64,000 nt of DNA from contig CM033728.1 in NCBI GenBank assembly GCA_019671005.1, positions 23,201,099 to 23,265,098 of the forward strand, written 5' to 3'. The notes under the pieces were generated by a model that was not told the origin of the DNA, did not search any database, and saw only the letters and a program-made list of their open reading frames with translations. Source of the DNA: Hibiscus mutabilis. Lineage: Eukaryota > Streptophyta > Magnoliopsida > Malvales > Malvaceae. Position numbers and translations under genes: made by a program. Below are positions 19,045 through 31,195 of this stretch, in pieces; position 1 is the first letter of the stretch, and each line of letters begins with the position of its first letter.

Positions 19045-20846
19045 GCTTATTTAACCTATGTTATGAATCTTGGATCAAATGAGTTGAGGGTGCATGATGT
19101 TCGCACCGTATGTGAGTTTTCAGGTGTTTTTCCAAAGGAATTACCAGGGTTAGCACCTGACCGTGAGGTAGAGTTTGGCATCGAGGTCATTGCAGGTACG
19201 GTATTGGTATCCATTGCTCCGTACCGCATGGCTCTGAAGGAATTGAAAGAGCTAAAAATGCAGTTGCAGGAGATGCTTGATCGTGGGTTCATTAGACCTA
19301 GTATTTCACCGTGGGGAGCGCCGGTGCTGTTTGTTAAGAAGAAATATGGTACGTTGCGAATGTGTATAGATTACCGGCAGCTGAATAAGTTGACAATAAA
19401 GAACAAGTATCCCTTACCGCAGATTGATGACCTATTTGACCAGTTTAGGGGAGCTTCGGTGTTTTCCAAGATAGATTTAAGGTCAGGGTACTACCAGTTA
19501 AAGGTGAAGGAGGTGGATGTGCCCAAAACAACCTTTCGTACGAGGTACGGGCATTATGAGTTTCTCGTGATGCCATTTGGTTTGACCAATGCTCCACCTG
19601 CTTTTATGGACATGATGAACCATGCGTTTCATGAGTTTTTGGATCAGTTTGTGGTTGTGTTTATCGATGATATCCTTTTGTACTCTCGTACCGAAGAGGA
19701 TCATGATAGAAATTTCAAAATTGTGCTTCAGATGCTGTTGGCTAATCAACTTTATGCTAAGTTAGGCAAATGTGAGTTCTGGCTTAAGGAAGTTCTGTTT
19801 CTCGGACATGTGGTGTCGGCTGAAGGAATTCGTGTTGATCTGCTTAAGGTTGAGGCTGTAATGAGTTGGAAGGAGCCCAAGTCTGTGACGGAGGTTAGGA
19901 GTTTCCTTGGTTTGGCGGGTTGCTACCGGAGGTTTGTAGAAGGGTTCTCTAGTTTGGTGGTTCCGTTAACAAAGTTTTTGCAGAAGAATGTTCGGTTTGA
20001 GTGGATGGAGGATAGACAATGAGCTTTTGAAAGGTTGAAGGAAGCTTTGACACGAGCCGGTCTTGGTTCAACCAGAATCGAGAAAGGAGTTCGTTGTTTA
20101 TAGTGATGCGTCATATGTTGGGTTTTGTTGTGTGTTTATGCAAGAGGGTAAGGCAGTGGCGTACGCATCTAGGCAGTTGAAGGTGCATGAACGTAACTAC
20201 CCTATTCATGATATTGAGCTTGCAGTGGTTTACCTTGAAGATTTGGAGGCATTACCTCTATGGTGTGAAATGTATGGTTTATACGGATCATAAGAGTTTG
20301 AAATATCTCATGTCGCAGAAAGAACTGAATCTTAGGCAACCTAGATGGTTGGAGTTGCTTAAGGATTATGATCTGACCATTGAGTATCATCCGGGGAAAG
20401 CCAATGTTGTGGCAGATGCTTTGAGCATGAAAGCAGTTGTGGAGCTGAGAGCCATTATTGCTCGGTTGAATGTGACGAATGACAGAGGTTTGTTGGCTGA
20501 GTTGCACGTGAAGCCATCCTTGTCGCAGATGATTAAGGAGATGCAACCGTATGATGGGGGTTTGGTATCTCATGTGGAAGATATCAGGGATGGAACTCCT
20601 ACGGATTTTTATTTCAACGACGATGGGGTGTTGTGTTTCAAAGGTCGAATAGTGGTGCCTGAGGACGATGAGTTAAGGCATACTATTTTGACTGAGGCAC
20701 ACGCAAGTCCTTTTGTTATGCATCCCGGTAGTACTAAAATGTATCGAGGGTTGAAGGATGGGTACTATTGGGTTGGACTGAAGAGGGATGTGGCTGATTT
20801 CGTTACACAGTGTATGGTTTGTCAGCTAGTAAAGGTCGAGCATTAG
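19045..20846 (+). pseudogene. B1 reverse transcriptase, RNase H and integrase start
   Basis: A long open part (19063-20022) encodes the RT connector and palm: RMCIDYRQLNKLT, FSKIDLRSGYYQL, FLVMPFGLTNAPPAF and the catalytic FIDD at 19660-19671, all intact. A TGA at 20020 and frameshifts near 20055 and 20240 break the junction to RNase H, which retains VYSDAS (20098), AYASRQLK, ELAVV and YTDHKSLKYLM, with IEYHPGKANVVADALS at about 20385-20430. The last part is the integrase zinc-binding region, H.....H and CMVC (20812-20823). It ends at the A2 junction right after that motif. The polymerase core is nearly intact but the gene is truncated. Confidence 0.9.
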
Positions 20847-20849
20847 TTT

Positions 20850-21752
20850 CCAACAGAGTTGCACGGGCATCAGTTTCTTGGGCATTAGTGGTTGCCGAGG
20901 CGGCAGGAGTTGCCGCGGCAATTGAAGGCGTTGGGGATTTTACCGGTGCCTCTCCCATTAGCTTTCGAATTTGTGCTCGATTCCAACCGGACTTTGGTAG
21001 GGCCTTTTCATCAGTGGACTCACTTGGGACATGCATCTCCTTGCAAAGATTGTAAATTAAGCAAGGGAAGAAAAGAGAACCCTTGTCTTTTGTGCTACAT
21101 ACAAAAATCTCATCACAAATAATTTTTCTAATGTTAATGATGCGATTATGCAAGATAGAATGTATGAGCAAAAAATGAGGTGTATCAACGGTGGTATTGT
21201 GTGTTGTGGGCATTAAAGAAGTTTTAAGAAACTTATTCAATAATTTTGCCTCGTAAGCTGAAGGCGATTTACCGTGCCCTTGTATTTACCGTCGTTCCAA
21301 TGAGTTCCCGATAGAGTGAGTTCTTGAAGCACCTTGTCGAGTTGCTTGGGCGTGAGTTGATCAACAAAGGCTTGATGCTCGTCCTTCTTAATGTAGAGCC
21401 CGTAAAAGGTGTTGATGTTTTCGGGGCTTATGAGTATTGCCTTGTCACGAACAAAAACATAAGGATTATCCGGGTTAGGTGAGTGACCATAGAATTCTCT
21501 TACCCATGAGATGTTACCCGGCTCCAATTGATGGCAAAAGATTTGCCACTTTTGATGTGCAATCCTTTCGAAGATGAATGGTTCAAGGACGAAATCTTGA
21601 TGAGAGTTGGAGTATTCAAAGCCTTGTTCTTTGCAAATCTTCCGGCTTTCAAACTTGAAGTGAAATCTTTCTTGAACCACCGGTGTAGCAAACGTCTTGT
21701 ATCTTGGTTCTTTGGAGGAACTTGGATGAACCAAAAATTTTATTTTGGATGC
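20850..21752 (-). pseudogene. A2 post-integrase gene (plant-transposon-protein-like)
   Basis: The probable start is the ATG at 21752 (MASKIKF...). The first 170 codons contain ISWVREFYGH, then NPYVFVRDKAILI, and a KQLDKVLQELTLSGTHWN stretch, closely matching A3 (49083-49562). The domain resembles the family annotated as putative plant transposon protein in Athila-like elements. Its role is unknown. A frameshift near 21240 follows, then SLMPTTHNTT and a membrane-like or linker region. The C-terminal Ala/Thr-rich part (20865-20940) is encoded by TTGCCG.GGCA dyads. It is truncated at the B1 junction. Confidence 0.65.
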
Positions 21753-22372
21753 CATAGATGATCTTGGTTGTAAGTTTGGTAGAAACAAAGAAAAGAAAGA
21801 AAAAGAAACTAAAGAGTTGCAAGATGAAAAGTAGGAATAGGTTTCTTGGAAGTTAAGGGTGATTGGTTAAATAGAAAAGATAGGTAGTAAATATGGTGGG
21901 TGGGTTTAATTGGAAAGAAAGAAAACAAGTGTTTTGATTTAGGGGTAGGGGACGACTAGGGTATTTGGGGAAGGAGAAGGGTTTGGCCGGCTATGTAGAG
22001 TTTATTTAGGGTAAATTGGAGGCTTAATATAAGCCTTAGATTTAGCCCATTAATTTCCTTGTTGAAGAAGTTTCCTTCTTGAATCAAATTCCTCTTTATC
22101 TTGAACTCTTTTCCTACAATTCAAAAACAAATAAAATAAGGATTAAAATTAAAGATAAACTAATAAAAGAAAATAAAAAAAGATGTTCAAAGAAATTCCT
22201 AAACTTAAAATTTAAAAACAATAAGATAAATATGAAAGAAAGATGTAATCTTAATCTTAAAGAAAATAAATAAATCTATCCTAAAAAGAAAAAAATAAAC
22301 GAAATTAATAAATAAAAAACTAAATAGTTCGAAAAAAATAAAAAAAAAGAAAATATCGAAAGGAGAGCATGC
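21753..22372 (-). other. A2 spacer between integrase and the downstream gene
   Basis: No coding signal. 22080-22370 is strongly A-rich on the plus strand (T-rich on the element strand) and low in complexity. The equivalent T-rich spacer of A3 is 48287-48971. Such a spacer could hold a splice acceptor or promoter for the downstream gene, but no specific site can be assigned. Confidence 0.5.
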
Positions 22373-23654
22373 TCATGCATCTCCTAAGGTGACCACTTCT
22401 TTGTTACATTCCACATGGGCACCGTTGTAGTGATTCAATCTTTGTCCGCTAACTTTGAATTCATGTTCGTCAGTGATGGACTTGATTATCACAGCACCAT
22501 GGGAGAATTGTTTGACAACTTCGAATGGTCCCGACCATCTTGATTTCATTTTTCCCGGGAAAAGTTTCAGCCGAGAATTGAATAGAGAACTAGTTGCCCT
22601 GGCATGAATTGCCGCGGCAATAGTTCCTTGTCATGCCAATGCTTTGTTTTCTCCTTGTAGATTGTGCATTGTTATAGGCGAGTGCACTGAATTCTTTTAT
22701 CTCGTTGAGGTCCAACAAACATTTTTTCCCGGAATTTTCCCAATCCATATTCACGATCTTGATTGCCCAATATGCCTTGTGTTCGATTTCCACCGGTAGA
22801 TGGCATGTTTTGCCATAGACAAGTCAGAAGGGAGACATACCTAAGGGTGTTTTGAATGTAGTGCGATATGCCCAAAGTGCATCATCTAGTCTTACTGACC
22901 AATCCTTCCTAGAGGGATTTACAAATTCTCGAGTATACCCTTCAATTCTCGGTTGGAAATTTCTGCTTGCCCATTGGTTTGTGGGTGATATGTCGTGGTA
23001 ATTTTGTGTGACACGCCGAAGCGTTGCAACATCTTGGCAATAAGTCTGTTGTCAAAGTGCTTGCCTTCATCACTAATAATTGCTCTCGGCATCCCAAACC
23101 GTGTAAATATATTTTTCTACAAGAATTGTTGGACGGTCTTGGAATCGTTGGTGGGAACTAAAGCTGCCTCAACCTATTTAGACACGTAGTCGACAATAAG
23201 TATAATGTAGAGGTTGCCGAATGAAGATGGGAAAGGTCCCATAAGATCGATACCCCACACATCAAACAATTCCACCTCGATGATGTTTTGGAGCGACATC
23301 TCATGTCATCTAGAGATATTACCCGTCCTCTGGCAACGATCCCATTGCTTGTAAAACTCTTGGGCATCTTTGTACAGTGTTGGCCAATACAATCCGTATT
23401 GTAAAACTTTGGCCGCGGTATGTGTTCCTCCAAAATGTCCTCCATAGGGTGAAGAATGGAATTGACGGAGTACATTCTGGTGCTCCTCTTCAGGGGCACA
23501 TCAGCATATAACTTGATCTGCACATTGTTTAAACAAAAGAGGCTCGTCCCAAAAGTAATGCTTAGCATCATGGCGGAACCGCTTCTTCCATTGGTAAGTA
23601 AGGCCATAAGGTAAAATACCACAAATAAGGAAATTAACTAAATCTGCATACCAG
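22373..23654 (-). pseudogene. A2 integrase
   Basis: Integrase inserts the cDNA into the genome. From right to left: the zinc-binding part with YKQWDRCQRTGN (about 23325), and the catalytic core with VELFDVWGIDLMGPFPSS (about 23260, first Asp), IISDEG (about 23085, second Asp), and a NGQAEISNRE motif (about 22975, Glu). Then WSVRLDDALWAYRT and HLPVEIEHKAYWA. The C-terminal part includes LKLFPGKMKSRWSGPFEV and ends with GDA-stop at 22373-22375. Internal stops at about 23313, 23170 and 23120 and a shift near 22940 inactivate it. All three catalytic residues can be read. Confidence 0.85.
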
Positions 23655-23826
23655 GGTATTGTCGAGGCATGTGTTGTCAGGGCAACTGCTTCCAGGGTTG
23701 CTGAGGCATACGCGTATGGAGTTGTCGAGGCGTGCGCATCAAGGGTTGCTGAGGCATACGCGTCTAGAGTTGTCGGGGCGTCGAGGGTTGCCGAGGCATG
23801 CGCATCCATGGTTGCCGAGGCAACTA
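23655..23826 (-). repeat. 24-bp in-frame minisatellite in the RNase H-integrase linker
   Basis: About seven degenerate copies of a unit such as GTTGCCGAGGCATGCGCATC (plus strand), period about 24 bp. On the element strand they encode Ala-rich octapeptides of the type ASATLDAH and ASATLDAY. They sit between the linker residues ...EQLLV and ...IPWYAD. D (about 31010) has only a few residues at that place and A3 has one dyad, so the array is an in-frame expansion specific to A2. Confidence 0.8.
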
Positions 23827-25411
23827 ACAGTTGCTCATTCGGGAATACATCACATATCTCTAAATCCGCGTCCTCCTCCCTATTGCGTTCCAAGCGTGAT
23901 AAGTGATCGGTCACTTAATTTTCTGTTCCTTTTCTATCCTTAATTTCAATGTCAAACTCTTGTAAAAGAAATATCCAACGAATCAAACGAGGTTTGGCAT
24001 CCTTTTTAGCAAATAGATACTTAATTGTCAAATGGTCCGTATGAACAATTACCTTTGTAACAATCAAATAGGATCGGAACTTGTCAAATGCGAAAACTAC
24101 GACTAGTAACTCTTTCTTCGTTGTTGTGTAATTCACTTGAGCACTATTAAGAGTTTTACTAGCGTAGTATATCACATGAAAGGTCTTACCTGTGCATTGG
24201 CCTAGGACTGCTCCTACCGCGAAATCACTTGCATCACACATGAGCTCAAAAGGTAGCATCCAATCGGGTGGAACGACAATGGGTGCCAAGGTAAACTTTT
24301 CCTTTAGGGTTTTGAATGCTTGGGCGCAAGAATCATCAAAATTGAAGACTTTATCCTGTTCAAGCAAATTGCACAAGGGTTTAGTAATTTTAGAAAAATT
24401 ATGAATGAACCTCTTGTAAGAACCTGTATGTCCAAGAAAGCTTCAGATTCCTTTAACCGAACTTGGTGGGGTTAATCTCTCGATCACGTCCACCTTGGCT
24501 TTTTCTACTTTAATTCCCTTGGATGAAATCTTGTGGTCGAGTACTATTCCTTCATCTATCATAAAATGGCACTTCTGCCAATTAAGGACTAAATCGATTT
24601 CTTCACATCTTGACAACACCTTCTCTAAATTGCTGAGGTAACCGTCGAAGACATTACCAAAAATAGAAAAATCATCCATGAAGATCTCAAGAAAGTCTTC
24701 AGCCATGTCTGAAAAGAGTGCCATCATGCATCTTTGGAAGGTTGCCAGGGCGTTACACAATCCGAACGGCTTCCTTCATAAAGCATAAGTACCGTATGGG
24801 CATGTGAAGGTTGTCTTTTCTTGATCTTCTAGTGCTATGGCAATTTGATTGTAACCTGAATAACCATCAAGAAAACAATAAAATGGTTTACCTGCAAAAC
24901 GGTCAAGCATTTGATCAATAAAGGGTAATGGAAAGTGATCTTTCCTAGTGGCTTTATTTAGCTTTCGATAATCCATACAAACCCTCCAACCGGTCACAGT
25001 CCTGGTTGGAATGAGTTCATTGTTTTCATTACTTACCACCGTTATACCTCCCTTTTTAGGTACACATTATACCGGACTTACCTATGTACTATCAGAGATA
25101 GAGTATATTATGCCGGCGTCAAGCCACTTGATGATTTCTTTCATTACAACCCCTTTCATGGCATGATTCAGTCTCCTCTAGGCCTCAATCGAAGGTTTAT
25201 GATCATCTTCCAACAAAATCTTGTGCATGCACACTACTGGGCTAATTCCCTTCAAGTCGGCAATTGTCCACCCTATTGCCTTCTTGTGTAGCATCAACAT
25301 TTTGATCAGCTTCTTTTCCTGCTCAGGCTGTAACTTAGAGGAAATAATTACAGACAATGTATTATCGGTTCCCAAGTAAGCATATTTTAGTTGCCCTGGC
25401 AACTGTTTCAA
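23827..25411 (-). pseudogene. A2 reverse transcriptase and RNase H
   Basis: RT starts after the LKYAYLG connector (about 25375). It shows TGWRVCMDYRKLN (about 24970), HFPLPFIDQMLDR, FLDGYSGYNQI (about 24865) and TTFTCPYGTYAL. A single TGA stands at about 24775, after which the same frame reads RKPFGLCNALATFQRCM and the catalytic FMDD (about 24680). RNase H (24376-23915) has LMCDASDFAVGAVLG with the first catalytic Asp, YYASKTLN, TKKELL and HTDHLTIKYLF, then DHLSRLERN before the linker. Further stops lie near 25050-25090 and 24445. Core catalytic residues of both domains are still readable. Confidence 0.9.
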
Positions 25412-25435
25412 CTCCAGAATCGGTGGTTGTTCAAT

Positions 25436-26221
25436 TTAGGGCTTTTCGAGTTTACCTTCCTTACCTGAGTAATCTAGTGGTTCAAAGTATGTACCTGGTC
25501 GATTGACTAACCAATTTGCCTCTTCTTGTTGTTCCTCATCGATCGGTTCTTCATACTCCTCAGGTTCCTCTTGATCGGCAATATAGTTGCTGAGGCAACT
25601 AAATTCCTCGTCGAAGTCAAACTCTTCCGTGGCATAAAGAAGTTGGCATTCTTCTAGATCATCGGCATGCCTTAGTGTTTGGAACTCATTTAGTTTAACT
25701 TGTTGGTCATTCACCCTCATTGCGAGTTCTCCTTTTTCAACATCGATCAAGGTTCTCCCTGTTGCTAGGAAGGGTCTCCCGAGAATGATGGGTGCATGCT
25801 CATTTGCTTCACAATCCAAAACAATAAAGTCGGCGAGAAAAATAAATTTATCAACTTTTACCAGTATGTCTTCGATTTTTCCCTCTGGATGCACATAGGA
25901 TCTGTCGGCTAGTTGTAGCATAACTGTTGTAGGTCTTGCCTTCCTAACTCCTAGTTTCTGGAAAATCGATTTAGGCATCAAGTTTATGCTTGCTCCAAGG
26001 TCACATAATGCTTTCCCGACATAGTGGCTTCCGATGGAACAAGGTATTGTGACACTTTTGGGATCCTTCAACTTGGGTGGCATGCGATTATGCAACATGG
26101 CCATGCATCCTTCTGTTGCGGCAACTGTTTCAAACTCTCCTAGCCTTGTTCTCTTGGACACAATGTCTTTCAGAAACTTGGCATAGTTCGGCATTTGTTC
26201 AATCGCCTCAACCAATGGCAA
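25436..26221 (-). pseudogene. A2 aspartic protease region
   Basis: An open stretch of 261 codons. After a gag-like lead (NYAKFLKDIVSKR) it shows KALCDLGASINLMPKSIF (about 25970-26020), the DLGAS active-site variant of Athila-like proteases, with Asp intact. It continues with QLADRSYVHPEGKIEDILV, then FIVLDCE, and PIILGRPFLATGRTLID (about 25770). The tail is acidic (many Glu, 25500-25620). D carries Asn at the catalytic position, so this copy is the better reference. Confidence 0.85.
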
Positions 26222-27958
26222 GTTGATGTGGACTTACTTTAGGATATCAAGAAACTTCTTGAATTGATATTCTTGCTTTTGTCGCGTCAACCTTTGTGGG
26301 AATGGTGGTGGAAGTCGGATATCTTTGATTCTTTCATTGGTCTAGATCCTGATTGACAGCATTGCCGAGGCAACTGGAGTTGCTGAGGCATTGTCAATTA
26401 GGGTTGTTATGGCGTGCCTATCGTTAGTTGCCGCGGCATCCTTATCGCTGGTTGCCAAGGCAATTCCTGGTTCAGCATCTGAGGCTTTGCCACTGAGTTC
26501 GTCTTTTTCTTTTTGTGGAGTTTTGTTCAATGAGCGAGCTTGAGCCTCTTTAAGTTGTTGGCCACTTCTAGTGGTGATCGCCTTACATTGCTCATGGTCA
26601 GTTCCTCTTGCGACTTCAGTATCGCTAGGTAAAACTCCTTGCGGTCTAGTATTCAGGTTTTGAGCAAATTGTCCAACTTAATTTTCCAATGATTTGATTA
26701 CCGCCTGTTGGTTTTGAAATCTCATCTCGGTCCTATTAATAAAAGCATCAGTTCTTTTTATGAAGTTACTAATCTCAGCCATATAAGATTCAGTTTTCAA
26801 CATAAAAGCATTGAGAGAATTTTCCAAAGAACTAGATGTTGTGGTTGTTGTTGCGGCAATTGTTGTCGTGGCATATTCTGCTGGAATCCCGATGCTTGTG
26901 CATTCTGATTGTTCCGGTTTAGAGCATTGCTGGATTACTCCATGAAAAATTTGGGTGCTTCTTCCAAGCTGGATTGTATGTATTGGACATCACATTGTTG
27001 TTCCGGTTGTAATTCCCCACATAAAAGCTGGATTCTGGATTCTGCATACATTCAGAAGAATCATGGTTACCACCACATAACTCACAAAAGGAATACATTA
27101 CCTTGACTTCCTGTGTGTTGTTTGGTTTCTGTATGTTCTGGACCATCTTGGTTAGAGTGGCCAATTGTGCCGAAATTGAGTCTGATGATCCCAGTTCATG
27201 TATTGTGGCTTGGCATCTAACTCCTCATCTTCTAGCAGATGAGAATTGATAATCATTCTTGGCAAGCCTGTTTAGAATTTGCATTGCTTCCTCCGGCGAC
27301 TTATCTAGGAGTATGCCGTTTGCCAAGGCATCTAGCATCATCCTTGTTGTTGTATTCACAGCGTTGTAAAACATTGTTGCTTGTGTCCACACTAGGAATC
27401 CGTGTAGAGGGCATTCGTGTAGAAGTTCTCTATATCAGTCAAATTTGTAGGATTAAATCAAGCAAGGATATCACGATAAAGATCGGTCCAAGATCCTATT
27501 GATCCGGCAGGAATACTATTCAACCATGCTTTCGCCCTATCCCTCAGTGAATAGGGGAATAATCTTAGTTGTAAAACATCGGAGGTGACTCCTTGTATTT
27601 TGAATGAATTGAAAATCCCGAGGAAAGATTTAAGATGTTGTCATGCATCTTCAGTTGCTGAGTTGCCAATTTGACCAATTGTGTTGATCATATTGAACAT
27701 CACCGGTTTCAACTCAAAGTGGTCGGCTTCAATTTCAGGTGTGACAACTCCTGGATTAAATCCTTCAAGATCTTTTGCAAGATAGTCTTGAATAGTTCTG
27801 TTTCGTGCTAGAATCACTCCTCCTGCTGGAACATCCTGATTCATATTGTCATCTTGATTAGCCATTGCTACTCTTAACCTTCGTCTAAGTCTTTGCAAGG
27901 TTCGTTTGATTTCTGGATCAAAGGGATATTCTGGTGTAATCGGTCTCGCCCTGGTCAT
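26222..27958 (-). pseudogene. A2 gag
   Basis: The probable start is MTRARPITPEYPFDP at 27958. The capsid-like region follows with LRLFPYSLRDRAKAWLNSIP (about 27540), a short FYNAVNTTTRMMLDALANG segment (about 27340), and a zinc knuckle C-E-L-C-G-G-N-H-D-S-S-E-C (CX2CX3HX4C, about 27050-27090). A low-complexity tail at 26342-26530 contains Ala/Thr-rich peptide again encoded by TTGCCG.GGCA dyads (26361-26475). Stops near 27640, 27475 and 26930 break the frame. Gag packages RNA; the knuckle is the RNA-binding part. Confidence 0.82.
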
Positions 27959-28052
27959 ATACCAATGCAAAACCAAAGTTTGTTAGCCCTTTGAATCTTA
28001 AACAAGAAAAATAAAAAGTGCAAGAAAATAAAAACAAAGTTGCTATTGCCAA

Positions 28053-28070
28053 TCCCCGACAACGACGCCA
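28053..28070 (-). promoter_or_regulatory. A2 primer-binding site (tRNA-Asp type)
   Basis: The minus strand reads TGGCGTCGTTGTCGGGGA, six bases after the LTR. It has two mismatches to the tRNA-Asp site TGGCGCCGTTGCCGGGGA. Confidence 0.85.
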
Positions 28071-28076
28071 AAAACT

Positions 28077-29562
28077 TGTTGCACGTAATAAGTGCTCCAC
28101 AATTGTGCAAGTGTACACGTCGCAAGTTATAGTATAAAAGATATCGTCTCCATAGGGATTGGTGCCACTTCAAGAATCTAATCTTTTGCACTGTAAAAAG
28201 TAAAAGAACACAAGTAGAAAATTGTAGGAGTTTAACTAACAACTAAACTAGAAAGCAATAAAGTAAAAGAAGATGTAATCAAATGAGAGAGAATAGGCTA
28301 GGTTATCGTGAGTTGAGGAATGATAGCCAATTGGATCGTCTTGGTAAAAGAGTGCAAAGGCAACTCAGTTGCCGTGGCATCTTGCGTAGCGGGGTTGTCT
28401 TGACAACTAATCGACGGTTGCCTGGGCAACTGATTGGGCGGCTGGGCAGCAACTTCAAGGTTTGGCGGAGCGTTCTTCAATGGTTTCTTCTTATCCCTAA
28501 GTCAAAACTCTAGCTATTTGTGCATGCCTTGATAATATATCCCTTCGTGAATCAAGGGTGAACAACAACCAATCTTGCGCTCCTCTTAGCCGTTGAAATC
28601 CTTAACTTATTCCTAAGCCGGATTAATCTTCACCATCAATAGATTGAATAAAACCATACTCATTCATTTCTTGAATCTAACTCTCCCGATATTAGATAAA
28701 TAGATGAAGTTACGAGATCCTCTCCCAATTCACTCGTAAACAAGAATAAGAACCAAGAATGAGTAAACCTTGAATTGAAAGTGCAAACTCTTATTGCCTA
28801 AACAAAATCCAATTGTTTCTCACAACCACAAAACACAATAACCTTAGCCAAATAGATTTAGTTCATGGCTAGGTTCCAAAGAAACACAAGACAAAGAATT
28901 CCTAACATAAACCTAATTGAACAAGAAAGAAAAAGATGGAGAATGGTTGAAGCCTTTGTCGAAATCTCTCCCTCCTTTGTCTCCCTTGCTCTTGTCGAAA
29001 TCTCTCCCCTCTCTCCCTATGGAGTTGACGGCTTGGTCTTCAATTTATAGGGCTAGGTCAAAGTCTTTTTTTGAGGAGGAAGTTAAGTTGGAATTAAATA
29101 CTTTTAAAGAATTTAATTCTTTATTATATTTAAATTCCTTCTAGATCTTCTCCTATCTTCTTGGGATTTAATTTCTTTTTAACCTCTTCATGGAAATCAA
29201 ACTCCTTTGGGATTTAACTTTGCTCCACATCATCTTGGGTTTATCTAGTCATCAATTTCGACTGTCATATCATCTTATCCCTTATCGAAAATTGCCCTGG
29301 CAACTAACTTGACATCTCCTTCATGCATTGCCCTGGCAACTAGTTCTAGCCTTGCTTTGGCAAGTGATTCTGCACACACACAAAAACACACCAAAGCAGT
29401 ATATTTTTCCACAAAATTAAGCAGAATATGAAATCAAGCTTATCCACCAAGGAAACAATGTAAATATGCATGAATGGCTAATAATGCAACTAATATGAGC
29501 CTAAGTCTAGCAATAATATGAATAAAAAGGGTAATAAAAATTGTACTTTTGAACACTTAACA
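28077..29562 (-). repeat. A2 5' LTR
   Basis: TGTTGCACG to CACTTAACA on the plus strand, 1486 bp, aligned along its length with both A1 LTRs. It has one fewer copy of the 36-bp TTGCCCTGGCAAC unit (29289-29360). Right of it, sequence switches to D. Confidence 0.92.
29042..29050 (-). promoter_or_regulatory. Probable TATA box of the A2 LTR
   Basis: CTATAAATT on the minus strand, about 510 bp from the LTR 5' end and in the same position as CCTATTTAAAGG in A1. The best TATA match among the Athila-like LTRs here. Confidence 0.6.
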
Positions 29563-29821
29563 CCATGGGTAAATTTTTTTCTTCTAAATTTCCAATCGCC
29601 GTATGCCAACCCCTGCCCTAGCATTGTATCTGGCACACGGAATTCCACCAATTTGCAATCGCCGCTTGCCAGGTCCCTGTCTCAGCAATATGCCTGGCAC
29701 ATTAAGTCTGCACATTCTTAAAGAAAAACTCTCAAAGTAGAAAAATCAAAATAAAAAAAATAAAGAAACAAAAATTACTGAAAAGAAAAAACATCTAACC
29801 TAATATTTACAAAAATTACAC

Positions 29822-31195
29822 ATTGATGAGGATCACTAAATCTCTGCCATGAGGAGGAGTGCCTTCCAAATAATGCTTCAATTGTTGACTGTTTACCTTG
29901 AAAATTTCTCCCGACTTCAAATTTTTAATGTCACAGCACCATGGACATATTGCTTTACAACTTTAAAAGGGCCTGACCACCTTGACTTAAGCTTGCCTGG
30001 AAACAATTTAAGCCCTGGGTTAAATAATAGAACAGGTTAGCCTACCTCAAATTGTCTTGGCATTATCCTACTATCATGCCAGCGTTTGGTCATCTCCTTG
30101 TAGAGTCTGGCACTTTCATAAGTTTGTGTTCTGAACTCTTCCAACTCATTTAGGTCTATTAGTCACTTTTCTCCAATAGTTCTCCATGCCATATCAAGCG
30201 TTTTGATTGCCCAATATGCATGATGCTCCATTTCCATCGGTAGGTGGCATGCATTTCCAAAGACGAGTCTGAATGGTGAAGTACCCAAGGGAGTTTTAAA
30301 AGCTGTCCTATAAGCCCACAAGGAGTCATCTAGTCTCAAGGACCAGTCCTTCCTAGATGGATTTATTGTCTTTTCAAGGATACTTTTGATCTCATTGTTT
30401 GAAATCTCGGCTTGCCCATTTGCTTGGGGATGGTATACCGTGAAAATCCTTTGCTAAATTCTATATCTGCACAATGGTTTAGAGATTAGATTGCATTTAA
30501 AATGGGTACCCTCATCATGAATAACCACTTTCGAGGCACCAAATCGAGTAAAAATATGTTTGTACAAGAACTTGGCAACGGCCTTAGCATCATTCGTTGG
30601 CAATGTAACAGCCTCAACCCATTTTGAAATGTAGTCAACAGCCACGAGTATGTATAAGTTACAAAATGATGGAGGAAATAGACCCATGAAGCCTATCCCT
30701 CATACATCAAATAAGTACACAGACATGATGTTTTGGAGCGGCAGTTGGTGTCTGCTAGAGATGTTTCCTATCCGCTGGCATAGATCGCATGCCTTGGCAA
30801 AGTTATGGGCATCTTTGTATAGTGTGGTTCAAAAAAATCCTGACTGCAGCACCTTGGCAGTAGTCTTCATCCCAGCAAAGTAACCTCCATACGGTGTGGC
30901 ATGGCATAGTTGTAAAATGTTGTGCTACTTATCCTCTGGTACACACTGTCTTATCACTTAGTCGGCACACTGGTAGTTAACTATGTCAGCGTACCATGGC
31001 ACGCCATTGACTACAAGCAAATACTCATCTAGAAATTCATCTCTTATGGCAGCGCTCTTACCATCTTCCAGGTGATGCTCTAGACATGATAGGTGGTCAG
31101 CTACTAAGTTTTCACTTCCCTTCTTATCTTGTATCTCGAGGTCAAATTCTTGTAGTAGAAGTGTCCATCGGATTAGTCTAGGCTTGGCATCCTTC
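29822..31195 (-). pseudogene. D integrase with RNase H tail
   Basis: Starts with the RNase H C-terminal tail DAKPRLIRWTLLLQEFD and ENLVADHLSCLE (31190-31085), then linker residues VPWYADIVNY (30990). The integrase zinc region has CQRIGN-like text (30770). The catalytic core can be followed through ILVAVDYISKWVEAV (30630), FTRFGASKVVIHDEG (30510, second Asp retained), and HAYWAIK-like text (30210). The C-terminal part resembles A2 up to about 29822. A deletion or shift after HDEG replaces the usual residues. Several stops; non-functional. Confidence 0.8.

Larger units (their letters stand above)
13606..20846 (+). mobile_element. B1: Tekay/Del-like chromovirus, 3' truncated
   Basis: 5' LTR 13606-17034, primer site, gag, protease, RT, RNase H and the start of integrase in the standard Ty3/gypsy order. 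It breaks off at about 20846, just after the zinc-binding start of integrase, where sequence switches to the opposite-strand A2 element. The integrase core, any chromodomain and the 3' LTR are therefore absent. It begins inside ORF1 of the Ogre-like body. Confidence 0.88.
20847..29562 (-). mobile_element. A2: Athila-like element, 5' LTR present, 3' end lost
   Basis: Minus-strand order from the right: LTR 28077-29562, tRNA-Asp primer site, gag, protease, RT, RNase H, integrase and a post-integrase gene. It is truncated in the distal part of that last gene at 20847, where it meets B1. The LTR is of the same family as A1. It is the most complete Athila-like coding region here, but each gene has stops or shifts. 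Confidence 0.88.
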
